This document shows positions 25,623 through 38,351 of a DNA stretch of 64,000 bases, piece by piece. Source of the DNA: Hysterangium stoloniferum. Taxonomy: Eukaryota > Basidiomycota > Agaricomycetes > Hysterangiales > Hysterangiaceae. The stretch covers positions 558,001-622,000 of the forward strand of contig WHVD01000013.1 in assembly GCA_015178975.1 (NCBI GenBank), given 5' to 3'. Each line of letters opens with the position of its first letter. Position 1 is the first letter of the stretch. The notes under the pieces were generated by a model that saw only the letters and a program-made list of their open reading frames with translations, made no database searches and was not told the DNA's origin. The translations under genes and the position numbers were made by a program.

Positions 25623-28600
25623 ATGGCCTCGCTTTCCAATCCCGCTAAAGAGAAAGTTTCCTCCCCCGAAACTCCCAAACCACCTAGGAAGTCTCTATCT
25701 CACTTTCTCCCGTCGTGGGTTGGAAACAATCTAAACAAGTCGTCTTATAAAATCCTTTTTCGAACATGGGTGGCTGCATGGGCTTCATTCTTACTCATGA
25801 TTCCAAACCGCTCCCTTGAAACCTTTGGAAATGCGTATGTACAAGTCTATCTGCTACGTAGTGCCTACGCAAGCTCACAACAAACTAGGGCATTTTTTGC
25901 GTGCATGACTGTAATTCTAATCCCACCGTCTCACCCAGTTCAATTATTCTTTTTTGTCACGGGTATCATGGTATTGGGCAGTTTACTTGGTTGGGCGTGG
26001 GGTTGTCTCGCAATGAAGATATCCCTTTTGGCTAGAAGCCAAGTCCTTCTACTATCTCAGATCCAGCTGGCGCAACAAACGTACGTTGACTATGAATTCC
26101 TAAGTAATGAACTCGGAATCCTATTATGAAGCCTCCCTTCACCCTACTCGAACGTCTTCTTATTTTGTCACCTTGTCCAACTAGATAACTTCTGATGATT
26201 TTTTCACCTATAAATAGCACTGCAGGGTCGGCAAACCTCGATGCCCTGTTCGAACTCGAGTTATTTCAAGGACACTTTCTGGATCCCAGGTATTTAGTCT
26301 ATACCTGCATGTCCCGATATTAAACGTATAGTACATAGGTCTAGCGTAGTATTTGGAATCTTCTTCGCAGTTGGTGTATTTTTTTTTGCTGTCGCACGAG
26401 CATCCTCTCCGAGGCTGTCATTGTTTAGTGTCTTCGGGTTAGTTTCTTCTCGATTTCTCTTTCACATTCGATATCAATGTCAATATCTTGTAGGACAATT
26501 TTCTTGGACATAATTTGCGTAAGCCTTTATTTAAAGGCAACGTCATATCTACATATTAATGAAATTTCAGAGCTATGGACCATTGTTTCCAGTGCCAAAT
26601 TACACAATTTTGCAATCTTTCGTCTCTTGCACCGCAGCATCTGTAGCCATTAGCTGCGTTGTTGTCGTCTTTATTTTTCCTGAGACGCTTAATCACTCTT
26701 TTCTCAACGGCATTGCAGGGTTGATTTCTGTCCTGCGTCAGCTGATAGAACTCCAAGAGCGAGTTTTAACAATTTCCCACCCAGAACAGCCGGATCTTGC
26801 CTCTCAGACCGCATCGCAAATGCAGACCATGCGTTCTGGTGCGCTTTCAAGTCTTCAAAAATGTGCGTCTATACTTTTGTTACTGTAAGATGCCCTGACC
26901 GGTGCATCAGTGTCCGGAAATGCTGGCATTCTTTCCGTGGAATTTAGCTATGGGAGATTCAATGGTGAGGATATACGCTCCATTTTAGAACCCCTCACTA
27001 TCCTCATCAGCAGAATCGGTGAGCCAACATCTTTGTCATGAGCTCTATTTATTAAAATGCTTGCAGCTGGTCTCCAGAATTTATCTAGGCTAATCAGTAC
27101 CGATGACATCCAAAATGTAAAAATATCATCTGCCGATCATGCAGGGGCTTTCCCTGTCCACTCGTCCACACTCAGCGATCCTGTTCAGGGTACTGATGAT
27201 TATCTTCTACGTGGACTCGATGGACGTTCTGAGACAATTGGTCTCAAGCGTGAAGCAGACATTCTGCAACTCATGGTCCTTCCTGTATTGCATACAGCGA
27301 CGGCCGACTTACGCCGATCCTGCGTTGAAGCTCTACAAATCGCCAGCCAATTAATTATCCGTGTTAATACTACGCGGTGGAAGGATTCTACTGAACCCGA
27401 GCTGGACCTTGATGCTTTCATGGATAAGCTTCGATTATCCTTGGACGAATTTAAAAACACTGGGCGCCTCGAGATCGTGCAGATATTCAAGCGTTCAGCT
27501 AATCCGCCTAACCCCGAAACTGATTTTCCTCGATGGGCAGTGTTCTATGCATTCGTTTTCCAGGCTAATTTAATCTGGGTCGCAGAGGGGATTCTAAACC
27601 TTTTGGAGACGCTTGCTGAAATAGCTAGAAAACGACCTCGATCACGACTGTGGGCACCGAAGAGCCTTAGGGCCATCTGGAAACTCATTACCGCGAATGA
27701 TGATGGGGACGATAGTCCATTTCATGAAGACGATCCACCCATAGATCCAGTGGAGGTCCAACGTGCGCAGATGAGTGAAAGTAAGTCGTACATTTTTATG
27801 TATGGAAGGGTGTTTCATCCAATGTTTGTCAGAGAAAGACCCGGATAGCAAACCTCCTACCAACGCTTTTCAACATGTCGCAGCATTTATCTTTCGGTGT
27901 TTTGCATGGTGTAAGACACCGAAGGCACTTGTGAGCGTGTTTCAATCTGCCTTGTACACCGATACTTATATATTATGGCTATCAGTATGCTTTTAAATAC
28001 ACCATTGTGAGCGTGGCTCTATGGCTACCGGGGGTATTCAAAACTAGTGCATGTGGGTCATTCTAACTAGTCATATAATACCCGTTTCATATGCTTATAT
28101 TTTGTACAGTTTTCAATTATGCGAACAAAGGAATCTGGGCACTGATCATGTGAGTTGTGAGAAATGGGGGGAGAAGGTCACTGATACATGTTTTCGAATT
28201 CTCAGGTCACAGACGACCATGGAACCTTACATCGCTGATCAAATCTATTCGTAATCGTCATGTCAATCGACTTACAGTTAGCAGTAGACTGAGCCTTCCC
28301 ATTTTTAGATATTTCGGACGCCTCACAGCGACTACAGCAGGTATAGCCATTGGATTGATAGGCTGGTACATTGGTATGCATTTTGACGTCACAAAAGTCA
28401 TACAAAAAAATTTTTACCAGCTATTTAAGGTGCTGGGAATGGAAACGGCAATCCTTTTGGGATCGCCGCTGTCATGGGAGTGATCCTCATCCCCTTGATG
28501 TTTTGGCGGGTGTTTACGCCATCGATTGTTCCAGCTATTATGGGTGGTGTGAGTGATATTACTATTTTGTTTTTTCTTCTTCTCGTGGCTTGATCTCAGT

Positions 28601-29783
28601 CTAGATCACCGTTCTCTTGGTTATCGGGTATTCGTGGATTGACTCGTAAGGATGTTCCCTTTGTTGCCATCAAGACACAGTTTTTGACAGTAGTATCCCA
28701 AGACACCTACAACTCCTCGGAAACACAGGTGTTGGGTGGCCAGTGGCCTGGAAAAGGTGGCTCTTAGTCGTTATAGGCAAGTAGTTCGGTAGACTATTAT
28801 GCCCGAGTTTAGATCTCACTGGATTTGTACAAAAGGCTCGGGTGCATCCGCAATCATGATGTTCATCCCACCCAAGTCAGCTAGAACGGCAGTCCGCCAT
28901 TCCAACGCGGCCTTGGTTTTCAAACTGTCGCAACTGTATGGTCTGCTAATTTCAGAGTGGATTTTTGTTGAAGAGGGAACTGAGTTGGGACAAAAGCGGA
29001 CGAAACAGACCCCAGGCCAATTACGCAGCTGGTCTGATAAGTTCAGGAAGGATTTTACAAAGGTGGGAGTTGAAATACAAGGGCTAAAAGTAAGGACTTC
29101 CCTTGCACGTTGGGAAGGCTCGATAAGAGGAGCATGGCCTGTAAAAGAATACGAGGAACTTAACAACGTAGAATCAGATATGTTATTCTATATTGCGCAG
29201 GTGCGTATTATTGATATGATTGCCCTTTACGGTTAACAAGAGGGTTTTTATAGCTCGCTGGTGCTGTATATCATTTGGATCCAGTGTGGAGAACACGGCT
29301 TGTTCACAGAACAAAGTTTTTGAATCCTAATTTTGTAAGTTGTTCAAATGTGGTAATTTATAATGACAATTCAAATACTCTCCAGATCGCAGAGGTTATG
29401 TCTGTATTTTCTCTAGTGTCCCGTTCATTGCGTACAGGGGAACCTCTACAGGAAACAATGCCCAAAGATCTTCTTAGCCATGTTTTCTATCACCATCGGC
29501 GTAGTCATCCTAGAGAGACAGAAGATTCTTCTGTTTCGGCGACGACAAATGATTATTGGGAACAACTGGAGTCCCCAGAATACATGTCTTTTGCTGCGGG
29601 CGTGACCGCAGTCTATAAAATCCTTTCGGTGAGAATTAGAATTATACTCTTGAATCTTCCTTTAAATTAAACTGTGACAAGCTGCTTGACCGACTACATC
29701 AAATAACTGCGGATCTATGTGGAGAGGTGCCTTTACAAGGCTTTTCGGAGTGGAAAGAGCTGCATGATATGAGAAGGATTTGA
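25623..29783 (+). CDS. Aromatic acid exporter (ArAE) / FUSC-like membrane protein
   Basis: Predicted plasma- or ER-membrane efflux protein. The first exon from ATG 25623 has a Ser/Pro-rich cytosolic start (MASLSNPAKEKVSSPETPK), then an N-terminal 6-TM ArAE block: YKILFRTWVAAWASFLLMIP, RAFFACMTVILIPPSHPVQ, LFFFVTGIMVLGSLLGWAWG, FGIFFAVGVFFFAVARASS and YTILQSFVSCTAASVAISC. A long soluble middle segment (about 26700-27780; IAGLISVLRQLIELQERV, LRGLDGRSETIGLKREADIL) precedes a second TM block (28300-28650; FGRLTATTAGIAIGLIGWYIG). The C-terminal cytosolic part has SAGSASAIMMF-like and EYEELNNVESDMLFYIAQ segments, ending EWKELHDMRRI. This fits ArAE_2_N plus FUSC_2/DUF2421 architecture. Exon count is high (over 12); a few internal junctions were not checked base by base. 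Confidence 0.88.
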
Positions 29784-29986
29784 GAAAACATTTGAGGAAT
29801 AGACTTAATTTACCACACTAAATATATAAAAAATACCCATCGTGTTTATTTTTATTTTCCTTGTTGATCGTTCGTGTGGCTGATTACAAACTAACCGTTG
29901 CATCTCATCTGAGTCTGAACATCAGAACATAGCATACACACGATGCGGATGCCCAGCGGCCCGCTTCTTCCCTACATAGGTTCCCA

Positions 29987-32197
29987 ATGTCTATCCCTGC
30001 CATAGATAATCGCATAGAGGGTGTCAGGGTGGAGAGCTCTTCGTCGTCTCCGAATGATGCGCAAGGCTTGCTTTATGAAAGGGCTAGACAGGACTATACG
30101 AAAGAGCTCAAACCTGAGCAATTACCCTCGCTGCCTTCATGGTATGTTCGACCTGTGAAGAGTGTGTATAGTCGCTTTCCCAGAGTAAGTCGCATTGTAT
30201 CGAAGTGGTTACTCTATGCTAGAGGTCCAAGTCCTCCTCGGCCGTTGTCGCGTATGTCATGCACTTGTGATGTACTCGTCGTACTGGGCTCATTTTGCAC
30301 TACAGCTCCTGAACCATTCCTTAATTTCAATTTTCAACCGCCTCTTTTCATGACTATGGGATGGCCAGAGCGAGTCTATGTTCCTATTGAGTCGTGGTTT
30401 CTAGCCAAAACAAGCTTTCTTACCCGCACTTGGATGATGCTCCTTTTCGGAGCGGGCTACATTGTAGCGCTTTCGTTCCTTGCACGAGCCCAATGGTTCA
30501 CCATCCCTGCAGACTCATTTGTCGGATGCACGTCGACTTACTGGCTACAAAACGACGCTTGCGGTCTTAATGGCGATTTATGCACCCCGTTTTCCAACAG
30601 CACCTTCGAGTTTCGATGTCCAGCTCAGTGCACCTCAGTTATTTTGCAAAATCCGCGAGCGGTGGGCGCCGCACTTGTTGATTTTGTGCCTCTCGTAGTT
30701 GGGGGAGGGAACTCGGGGAACGCGTCCTTTCCCGGTTCTTATCGAGGCGATAGTTTCATTTGTGCCGCAGCCGCGCATGCGTTTGTCTTTCGCCACCATC
30801 ATTGATCTGCGGCTGTCTGATATTTTTTTCTATACTTTTTTGTCGACAGTGGTATCATTGACGATTCCAAAGGAGGTTGTGCGACCGTGTCATTGGTCGG
30901 CACCCAAGGCCCCTTCGAGTCTGTTGATGCGCACGGGATTTCTTCAGCCGCATTTCCGACATTTTTTCCTCTGTCCCTGCGTTTTAGTTCGTCGACAGCT
31001 CTCAACCAGTGCAGTGACCTCCGCAACTGGGCGCTCGCATTCAACATAGTATCCTCTTGCATCGTTTTCTTCCTGCTACGTCCTAACCATCTCGTTTTGT
31101 ACTGGTGTTTAGTGTGCATGGGCTTTTGGCATGTCATTTTCTTCTCACAGCCATCAGGTGCACCCCCTTCTGTTTCTACAGCAATTGGTACATTCTTGCC
31201 AACGCTTTTCATCTGTCACGCATTTTGGGAAGTCGCCTTTCGCCATGTCCTACCTTATTTCTCACAGATGCCAATCGAACGCGCTGTTTGGTATTTGGCA
31301 CCATTTTGGCCAGGTAATGTCTGTTTCCCAAGCCACTTTATTTGCCACTAATGGTTGTGATAAGGCGTGCTATTCAATATATTGACTGACAAGATACCGA
31401 TAGACAGACTGTTGGCTTCTGATATCTCTAAGCGATCGGGAGCGATCGTTGCGCTGGTTATCATTGTTATCGTTCTGGTTCCCATCGTTGTGAACCAACT
31501 GCGAGTCATCCGCAAAACTGGATGGTTACCACACTACCTCGGCGGATATATCATTGCTGGGCTCATTATCATGGTTCTAGCTCTTCTCCCCGATCTCCAA
31601 TTCAGATTGCATCATTATTTCGCGGCAATGTTACTCATGCCACTAACGGCGTTCCCTACACGCCTCTCTGCCATATATCAGGGGTTCGTACTCGGCATGT
31701 TTTTGAACGGTGTTTCTGCCTTTGGACTTGATTCGATTCTTCAGACTGCAGCTGAAGTAAGCTGTCGTTCTCTGTCTAGTCGTCTGTACTGACGGAAAGG
31801 CAACATGCAGCTTCAGAGAGACGCACCTGCTGGAACGCAACTGCCAACGTTCTTGACCAATTCCACTAACTATAATTCAAGTATTCCGTTATCTACTCAA
31901 AACATCCTATGGGATGATTTCCCTCTGGACAATCCTGCCGGGTGGAACGGGTTTGCCTTACTGGTAGACGACGTAGAGCGATTCATCGGCGATGCTCTTA
32001 ATTTTAGTCTGGCTGCCCTTGATACGACAGTACCTCATTTCTTTAGGTTGGCAGTGGGTGTATACGCTTGTTCAATTTGGCCGATTGACTTAGATATGAC
32101 CTAGTTTCAATCGGATGGCAAAAGTGGAGACTTCACCCGAGCAGCCACTTTGTGGCCAAATGGGACATGGACAGATCCCCTCCCTGGACCCTCATAA
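29987..32197 (+). CDS. LCCL-domain multi-spanning membrane protein
   Basis: Function unknown; the domain layout is common in fungi. The N-terminal cytosolic part (MSIPAIDNRIEGVRVESS) contains a WYVRPVKSVYSRFP segment. A first TM (TWMMLLFGAGYIVALSFLAR, about 30429) leads to an LCCL domain with the paired Cys pattern: FVGCTSTYWLQNDACGLNG, STFEFRCPAQCTSVI, VGAALVDFVPLVVGGG, YRGDSFICAAAAHAGIID (completed by splicing about 30777 to 30842) and GGCATVSLVG. Then come about seven TMs (LAFNIVSSCIVFFLL, VALVIIVIVLVPIVV, YIIAGLIIMVLALLP) and a Thr/Asn-rich luminal end terminating ATLWPNGTWTDPLPGPS at 32197. Introns lie near 30254-30304, 30778-30849, 31314-31367, 31757-31811 and 32052-32104. The stop at 32197 converges on TGS1, 228 bp away. 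Confidence 0.92.
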
Positions 32198-32425
32198 TCT
32201 ACAAACATCGTTATCATTATTGTATTTATTTTCTGTGGGGCTGTTTGAACTGGGCACATCTTGGGCCACGGGTTGCTATGCACTGTACGGTAGTTTTTAT
32301 TCAACGTTCTGCCGCAGCTCGAAACCCGGATCACAGGTTATTTGCTTCATACGCTAACCGAAAGCTAATCTTCCAAGATTTATGGGTTCTTAGTATGTGT
32401 GCTGCTCCCAAGTTATATATGGGTG

Positions 32426-33536
32426 TTAAGCTGGGAACAAATGTTCTTGTCCATCTACTAATCCACCAAAATAGCAAGTAACTGCCTTCAACTTATTACC
32501 CATCCATGCTTCTTGTACTTCAATTTTTTCCGCAATTTCACTGTCACCAACGGTCTTTTGGGGCTGCGGGATGAGTTCTGATACTTGTTTTAAATTTACG
32601 TGCTTCGGCAAGTAATATGCAACATTTAAAGTAATGCCTCGCGATAGGTGAAAGAGCTCCGAGCCAGGCAAAGGTTTGATCCTGTCCAGACAGTAGCTAT
32701 TGCCATCAGTCAAATCTTCGTCGACATCACCATTTTGAGTTTTCTGTGGTGACGAAGTGTAATCCACACCACCCCATGGCGGTGACAGAAACACCACATC
32801 GACCGTCGTGCGCGCGTGCGCAGGAAGGGTGAGATAGGCCTTCGCAAAGGACACGTAGTCGCCCAAGATGAAGTCGATGCGGTCCTGCACGCCGTAGATG
32901 GCGGCATTGTGGCGCGCAAGCCGCAAGCGCGTCTCCGACGTGTCGATCGCAATCACTGCAGGCCACGTCAGGTCCGCAACGCGCTTAGGACCACACACTG
33001 AGTCGGGCGCACCTCTCTCGCATGTCCGCGCAAACGCGATGGCGTTCCCGCCCACCCCGCAGAATGCATCCACGATCGTGCCGCATCTGCATCGCTCTGC
33101 GATGGCGTCTGCAATGCCTTCCGGGGTGACGCTGTACCACCCCTCTTCGTCCAGAAGGCAGCCCTGATCATACAGGGAGAAATAGCGTTCACGCTGATAG
33201 AAATCTTGATGCTCGTCGTTCAACGTCGCGTGCGGAGAGACAACAAGCGTGTGTGTGTATTCACTCACACTTCTTCAGCTTCTTTGGAACATCCTTCTCT
33301 TCTGTGTAGAATGAGACAAGGTTGCTCGCATCATATTTCGCCCATCCAGGGCCGAGCAAACCCCCGCTTTTTTGCTTCTTTGTGGAGACGGGTATTTCTG
33401 AGTCTGCACTGCGCTTGATCCCAATAACAGTCGGGTCGCTTTGGGTTGATGCTGTTGTACTTCGGATGCTCTCGAGCACCGATGGTGGTAGGCCAGCTAA
33501 GAGAGATCTAGGTTGTCTGTTTTTGCTCTTGCCCAT
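32426..33536 (-). CDS. TGS1: Trimethylguanosine synthase (snRNA cap hypermethylase)
   Basis: SAM-dependent RNA (guanine-N2) methyltransferase that converts m7G caps of sn/snoRNAs to m2,2,7G in the nucleus/nucleolus. Exon 1 is 33536-33269 and exon 2 is 33204-32426, with a 64-nt intron; about 350 residues. The N-terminal basic segment (MGKSKNRQPRSLLAGLPPSV) is followed by KYDASNLVSFYTEE and, after splicing, KKYFYQRERYFSLYDQGCLL. The catalytic core has DAFCGVGGNAIAFA (SAM motif I), VIAIDTSETRLRLARHNA, IDFILGDYVSF and the diagnostic substrate-binding VDVVFLSPPWGGVDY. Later segments are LFHLSRGITLNVAYYLPKHV and AVTCYFGGLV. The intron removes an apparent in-frame extension (GEYTHTLVVSP). The 3' half is locally more GC-rich than its surroundings. 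Confidence 0.95.
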
Positions 33537-33759
33537 TTTCAAGTTGCGTCAGGGACTTGTAGACGCTCACCAAAGTATCAGATTCATCATGTCAAAGGAG
33601 AAGGTACTTGCTGGATGCCAATGAGTGGTGATTAATATTTCTTTCATTTCATTATGTGTGATATATCCGAAAATACAGCTACAGGTAATTCCAGTCCCAG
33701 TCTACGAATCGGAAAGTCACGGAATGGACAAGGAATACCAATGTGTAATTCACGAATAT

Positions 33760-36327
33760 TTATAATTCAATTTGATCTTTACGTATAATAACGGGTGACG
33801 GTGTGGGTTCTAACGATGGTGGTGCTTGCTTTTGCCCAGGCCCATGAATATCTAACCATTTGTCCATTTCGTCGGCACGATTGGCGAATGGTCTCTTTCC
33901 GAGCAATGCAATCATGTCCTCCCTGAACACAATAAGAAAAAAAGATCTACCTGGATCGTTGATACGGAGGGCTTACCTCGTCAGAACTTCCTTCTCTAAC
34001 AGCCGTTGTGCGACTTTCTCAACCGCGTCACGTTTGTCTATCAAAAGTTCCGTTGTACGTTTGTGTGCGATGCTAGACGGCACCACGTTCAGTGAATCAA
34101 TCCATATATAATGTGGAATCGCATACTTGATCATCTTCCGGACTTCATTATCTAACATCTCTCCCGTCTTCTCACTGAAGGGCTTCTGGAATCCCTCACG
34201 TTGTTTATCACCACCACCATAACTTATCGGTCCAACGATGGTATTCATTCCGTAATTGGCCACTGCCTCAAATGCCAACCGCGTAATTTTCTGTAAATCG
34301 TCCTGAGCACCTGTGGTAATCTGATCTGGACCAAAGAAAATTTCTTCCGAAACTCGGCCACCTAGAGTCATGCATATCCGATCTAGCAATTGCGGTGTGG
34401 ATAGGAGATAACGATCCGGGGGGAGATACTTGACAGAAAACCATCAACACACAGGCATACAAAGAGAGTGACAAAAAACTGTTACCTGTGCATACCCGAG
34501 TGCGCCGACACCACGGGGGATAATGCTGACTTTGAGCAGCGGGTCGGCATGTTCTAAGAACCAACCACACACTGCATGCCCTGCTTCATGATAGGCAACC
34601 GTTTTCTTCTCCTCTTTACTCAAGACACGACTTTTCCTTTCCAGACCAGCAATTACTCGCTCAATGGCACTTTCAAAATCTTCCTCCTCCACATGATCGT
34701 GTCCGTGTCGAGCTGCGTGCAAAGCTGCCTCATTACAAACATTCGCGATATCCGCACCAGAAAAGCCAGGTGTAAGCACCGCAAGCTTTTGAGCAAAGGC
34801 CTCGACATTGGATAAAACCTTCGAAAGACGAAGGGGTCGCAAGTGGACTTTGAATATTTGATTTCGCCCGGAAACGTCTGGGCGATCGACAGCAATATGT
34901 CGGTCAAAACGTCCAGGTCGCAACAGGGCGGGGTCAAGTACATCAGGTCTGTTAGTGCCCGCAAGTACAACGATATGTTCTTGAGTACCGAAGCCATCCA
35001 TCTCAACAAGCAGCTGATTAAGAGTAGATTCTCTCTCGTCGTTGCCACCAAATCCGCCCGACTTGCCTCGCGATTTACCGATAGCGTCGATTTCGTCAAT
35101 GAAGATGATACAGGGTGCATGCTTCTTTGCGGATGCGAAAAGATCCCGTACACGCGATGGTCCAACGCCGACAAACATCTCTACGAATTCGGAACCAGAG
35201 ACGGACAGGAAAGGTACAGATGCCTCACCAGCCGTAGCTTTCGCAAGAAGTGTTTTACCAGTTCCAGGAGGTCCTGAGAGGATAGCACCACGGGGAATCT
35301 TGGCTCCAAGCTTCTCGTACACGGCAGGCTCCTTCAAAAACTTGACAAACTCCATAATTTCCTCCTTCGCCTCATCCATTCCGGCTACATCCTTAAATTT
35401 GACTTTAACATCAGTCTCCTGGTTGAACATTTTAGCGCGACTCTTTCCTATGTTGAATATGCCTCCAGCACCTGATCCACCACTGGTGGCTCGACGTGAC
35501 ATCCAAAATAGTATACCAGTGAGTAGCAAGGTTGGGGCAAAGTGCATCAATGTGTTGAGTGTTGAAATCTCTTCATGATATGCAACGGGTATGCGCTCGT
35601 GGCTTGGAACACCAAGCTCGTCTTGAGCTTCTTCCAACTTGCGCTCAAAAGCCTCGACACTACCGATACTGAACCAGTAATTTCCGGGTGCCCCGTCAGT
35701 AGAGGGATACATAGAACCAGTAGCGTTTGTATGTAATCGGACACGGACTATTTTCCTATTCACCACGATTAATTTGTCGACAAGACCCTTGTCGAGAAAC
35801 GCGGTCTTGAACTCCTGCCACGTGATCTCACGAGGAGAAGATGAAGCACCGAATGAGACGAAAGAAGTGAGAAACATCATCGCGAGGAAGAGGTTAATAA
35901 GTGTGTCCTGTGATATCCCACCACCACCTCCTGAAGGCGATGGTGGCGCTGTCCTTTTTCTGTGTTGATCCTTCTGTTCTTTCTCTTGGCCTGGCTCCTC
36001 CTCCCCCTGTTGGTGTTGCGACCGTTCGCGCTCCTCGGACGTCTCTTCCTTCTCACGAGACTGCAAGTCCTGCCGTTGTTGCTGGTGTCGCTTGAAAAAT
36101 CCATCCAACACCCGTGGGATCTCCATCCTATCATCCTCGTCCGCCTTATTAGACGCAGTGCCCTTTTCATTCTCCCTTCCATTGCTCGGTGGTTGCTTGC
36201 CCTTCCCCTTGGCCGACTGCTCGGGATCTTCAGATGGCGTCGCAAATGCTCGCTGCGAGCCCACTCGAGAGAGGTGCACGGGTGCACGACGGATAGCCCT
36301 CGATGCACGAAGGGTCCTTGAAAGCAT
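33760..36327 (-). CDS. Mitochondrial m-AAA protease subunit (AFG3/YTA12 family)
   Basis: ATP-dependent metalloprotease of the inner mitochondrial membrane, matrix side. About 800 residues in four exons; introns 34429-34485, 34073-34126 and one near 33920-33977. Leader [20 protein letters not shown], then a charged Gln/Glu linker, a glycine-rich patch, TM1 ([19 protein letters not shown]), an intermembrane domain ([19 protein letters not shown]) and TM2 ([17 protein letters not shown]). The AAA module shows Walker [15 protein letters not shown], pore loop [10 protein letters not shown], Walker [13 protein letters not shown] and the second region of homology [18 protein letters not shown]. The zinc site is [11 protein letters not shown], with [12 protein letters not shown] later. 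Splicing at 34127/34072 gives [13 protein letters not shown]. The C-terminus is IIRKDQIEL at 33760. I cannot separate AFG3 from YTA12 by eye. Confidence 0.95.
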
Positions 36328-38351
36328 GCTGGTGGTGACGGATGGGGGTTTTGCGGGCTAACCCGAACCTTGGGTTGGCTAGGACGAAGAAGGCCTGCCG
36401 CGGTCGCTTGCGTAATACTCTGTGCGCATGCCGCGCGCCGACTCAAATTTCGAGGGTACGTAGGTGCTTTGAGCAGGAGGCGATATTCCTGTAAAACAAG
36501 TAAACTGTAGGTACCCAACAGCAAATACGGTGAGTTAATTTGACGCTATTACTTTGTCTACAAAAGACTCCGACGACCATGTACGCTCTGCCAGAACACT
36601 CTGGCCACACACAAGAAATTTTCATTGATAATTACAGATGAAATGAGAGTCGGTACTACTTGGCAGCCAACTGAAGAATCGAAACACTAGTCTTTGTTAT
36701 CCGAGGGACACTTTGGCGGCATGGACGGCAGAGCGTGACATGTGACACACTGATGTCACTCCCGATGTAGAATACCTCAGTTAAAATATCACCCGAAATT
36801 CTGGAGGTTTATGTAATCTTAAATATAGACATCGTTATGTTATCCTTCTTTTTTTGCGTCTCAGTGTTAGGCCCTGCCGTAAGGTGAGGCATACTTTTCC
36901 TTTTCTCTCGACCTTCGCTGGAACCTATGCTGGTGAGCAGGCGCTGAAGGCGTCCAGGAGATGATGTACACTCTCCCCGTGCCATTCGATAACTCGGACG
37001 TGGGTCGACGAAGACGCTGAAGAGTCAAACTCCCGATAGCGGGGTGACTATGTCAACTTTTCAGCCACCTGGTGGATCATAATATACCCTATCGAGTGCC
37101 CCTAGTCGATTAGATCGACTACCTTTCTACTAGGTGCTTACTGATTGACTGCACTATAAGTATACCAGAGAGGCGCTGGAAGCGCTCATGCGCTTATGAT
37201 GCACCATACAGTGGTTTCTGCAAATTGACTATCCTGAAGTGATCGTGGAATAGGCATAAACGAGTCGAAATCCAGGGGAGAGCCAAGGCAGAGGCTCTGG
37301 TAGAATGTATCTGGCCCTAATATGAGGCAGGAGACGACTCCAAAACGTCTAGGAATATAGTTAAAGTTCTCAGGGAGACCTAATCCCAGTTCAAACTGCA
37401 CTGCCAGTGCCTCTTGAGTGCCATGACAAATCCGTTATGAGGCTAGCGTATGTGTGTTAAACAGCGCTGAAAACGATGATCTAATTAAGACCGTAAGGCG
37501 AACAATCTGATATATTAGATTGCTCACCTCTGCCAGGCATACATCAGGAAACGGATCGCGGTTCGACTATTCTAGGCTAATTGTAACTCTATGGTCTAGG
37601 CGATCTGGGCAATCCCTACAGCCGCCCTATTTGCCATAATTTTTTGCAATCCCTGGTGTATATATATGTCTGGCGCAGCTTGTAGGCAATCTCGATCCTC
37701 GGTGAGATGATTCAAAGTACTGTTCTATCGCTGTAAAGTGACACAAACCCTTAAACAGGCTAAGCATTAATATTGTTGCAACCATATATAGTCATTAATA
37801 CTCGCCACCACCGTTCTTAAGGAGAGGACGGACGTGTACACCCTCTGGGCTTCGATCCGTGATAAAAGGGATGTAAGGAAGTCCGCAATATTAATAGAAA
37901 CATCTTCACCCAATCGTTATCTTTACGCAGAGATATCGTGTAGGTTGAAGGGAGCGTGTTAGAGAAGATGCATGTGTCAGCCAACCATCATCATGGTCTT
38001 ACCTTTCCATGAGCTCAATTTACATGCGGGAATTCAAACTAACTTGATTGCATTTTACATCAGGTATATGAGGAGATATACCCATTACCTAGACTACCTG
38101 TACCTATCTTGTATACTTATTAGACAGATAGATAGGGTCCTAATGACACCAGCCGAGTCTTGCCGAGCACATATATTTTCTGATGTTCCCATATTTCGCT
38201 TCTTCTTTTTTTTTTTTTTCTTAAAAAAAAAGCCAGTTCGAAGAAGGCCATACATGTATCGAGCCTCCTATTATACTTATGATGATACTTATGATGATAT
38301 GCAAGATTAACGCCGGAAAGTTACACATTCGTTTTGGAAAACTTTAATAAA
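36328..38351. other. Gene-poor interval upstream of the m-AAA gene
   Basis: The first 350 bp form the m-AAA promoter/5' region. The rest (36.7-38.35 kb) has no gene I can support. Short GC-rich words recur (ggcgctgaaggcgtcc at about 36940, ggcgctggaagcgctc at about 37173). There are mixed AT-rich segments, a poly-T/poly-A stretch at about 38205-38230 and a gatgatacttat doublet near 38280. A 71-codon minus-strand frame (37401-37186) has no recognisable similarity. The texture suggests old transposon debris, but I cannot name a family. Confidence 0.4.
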
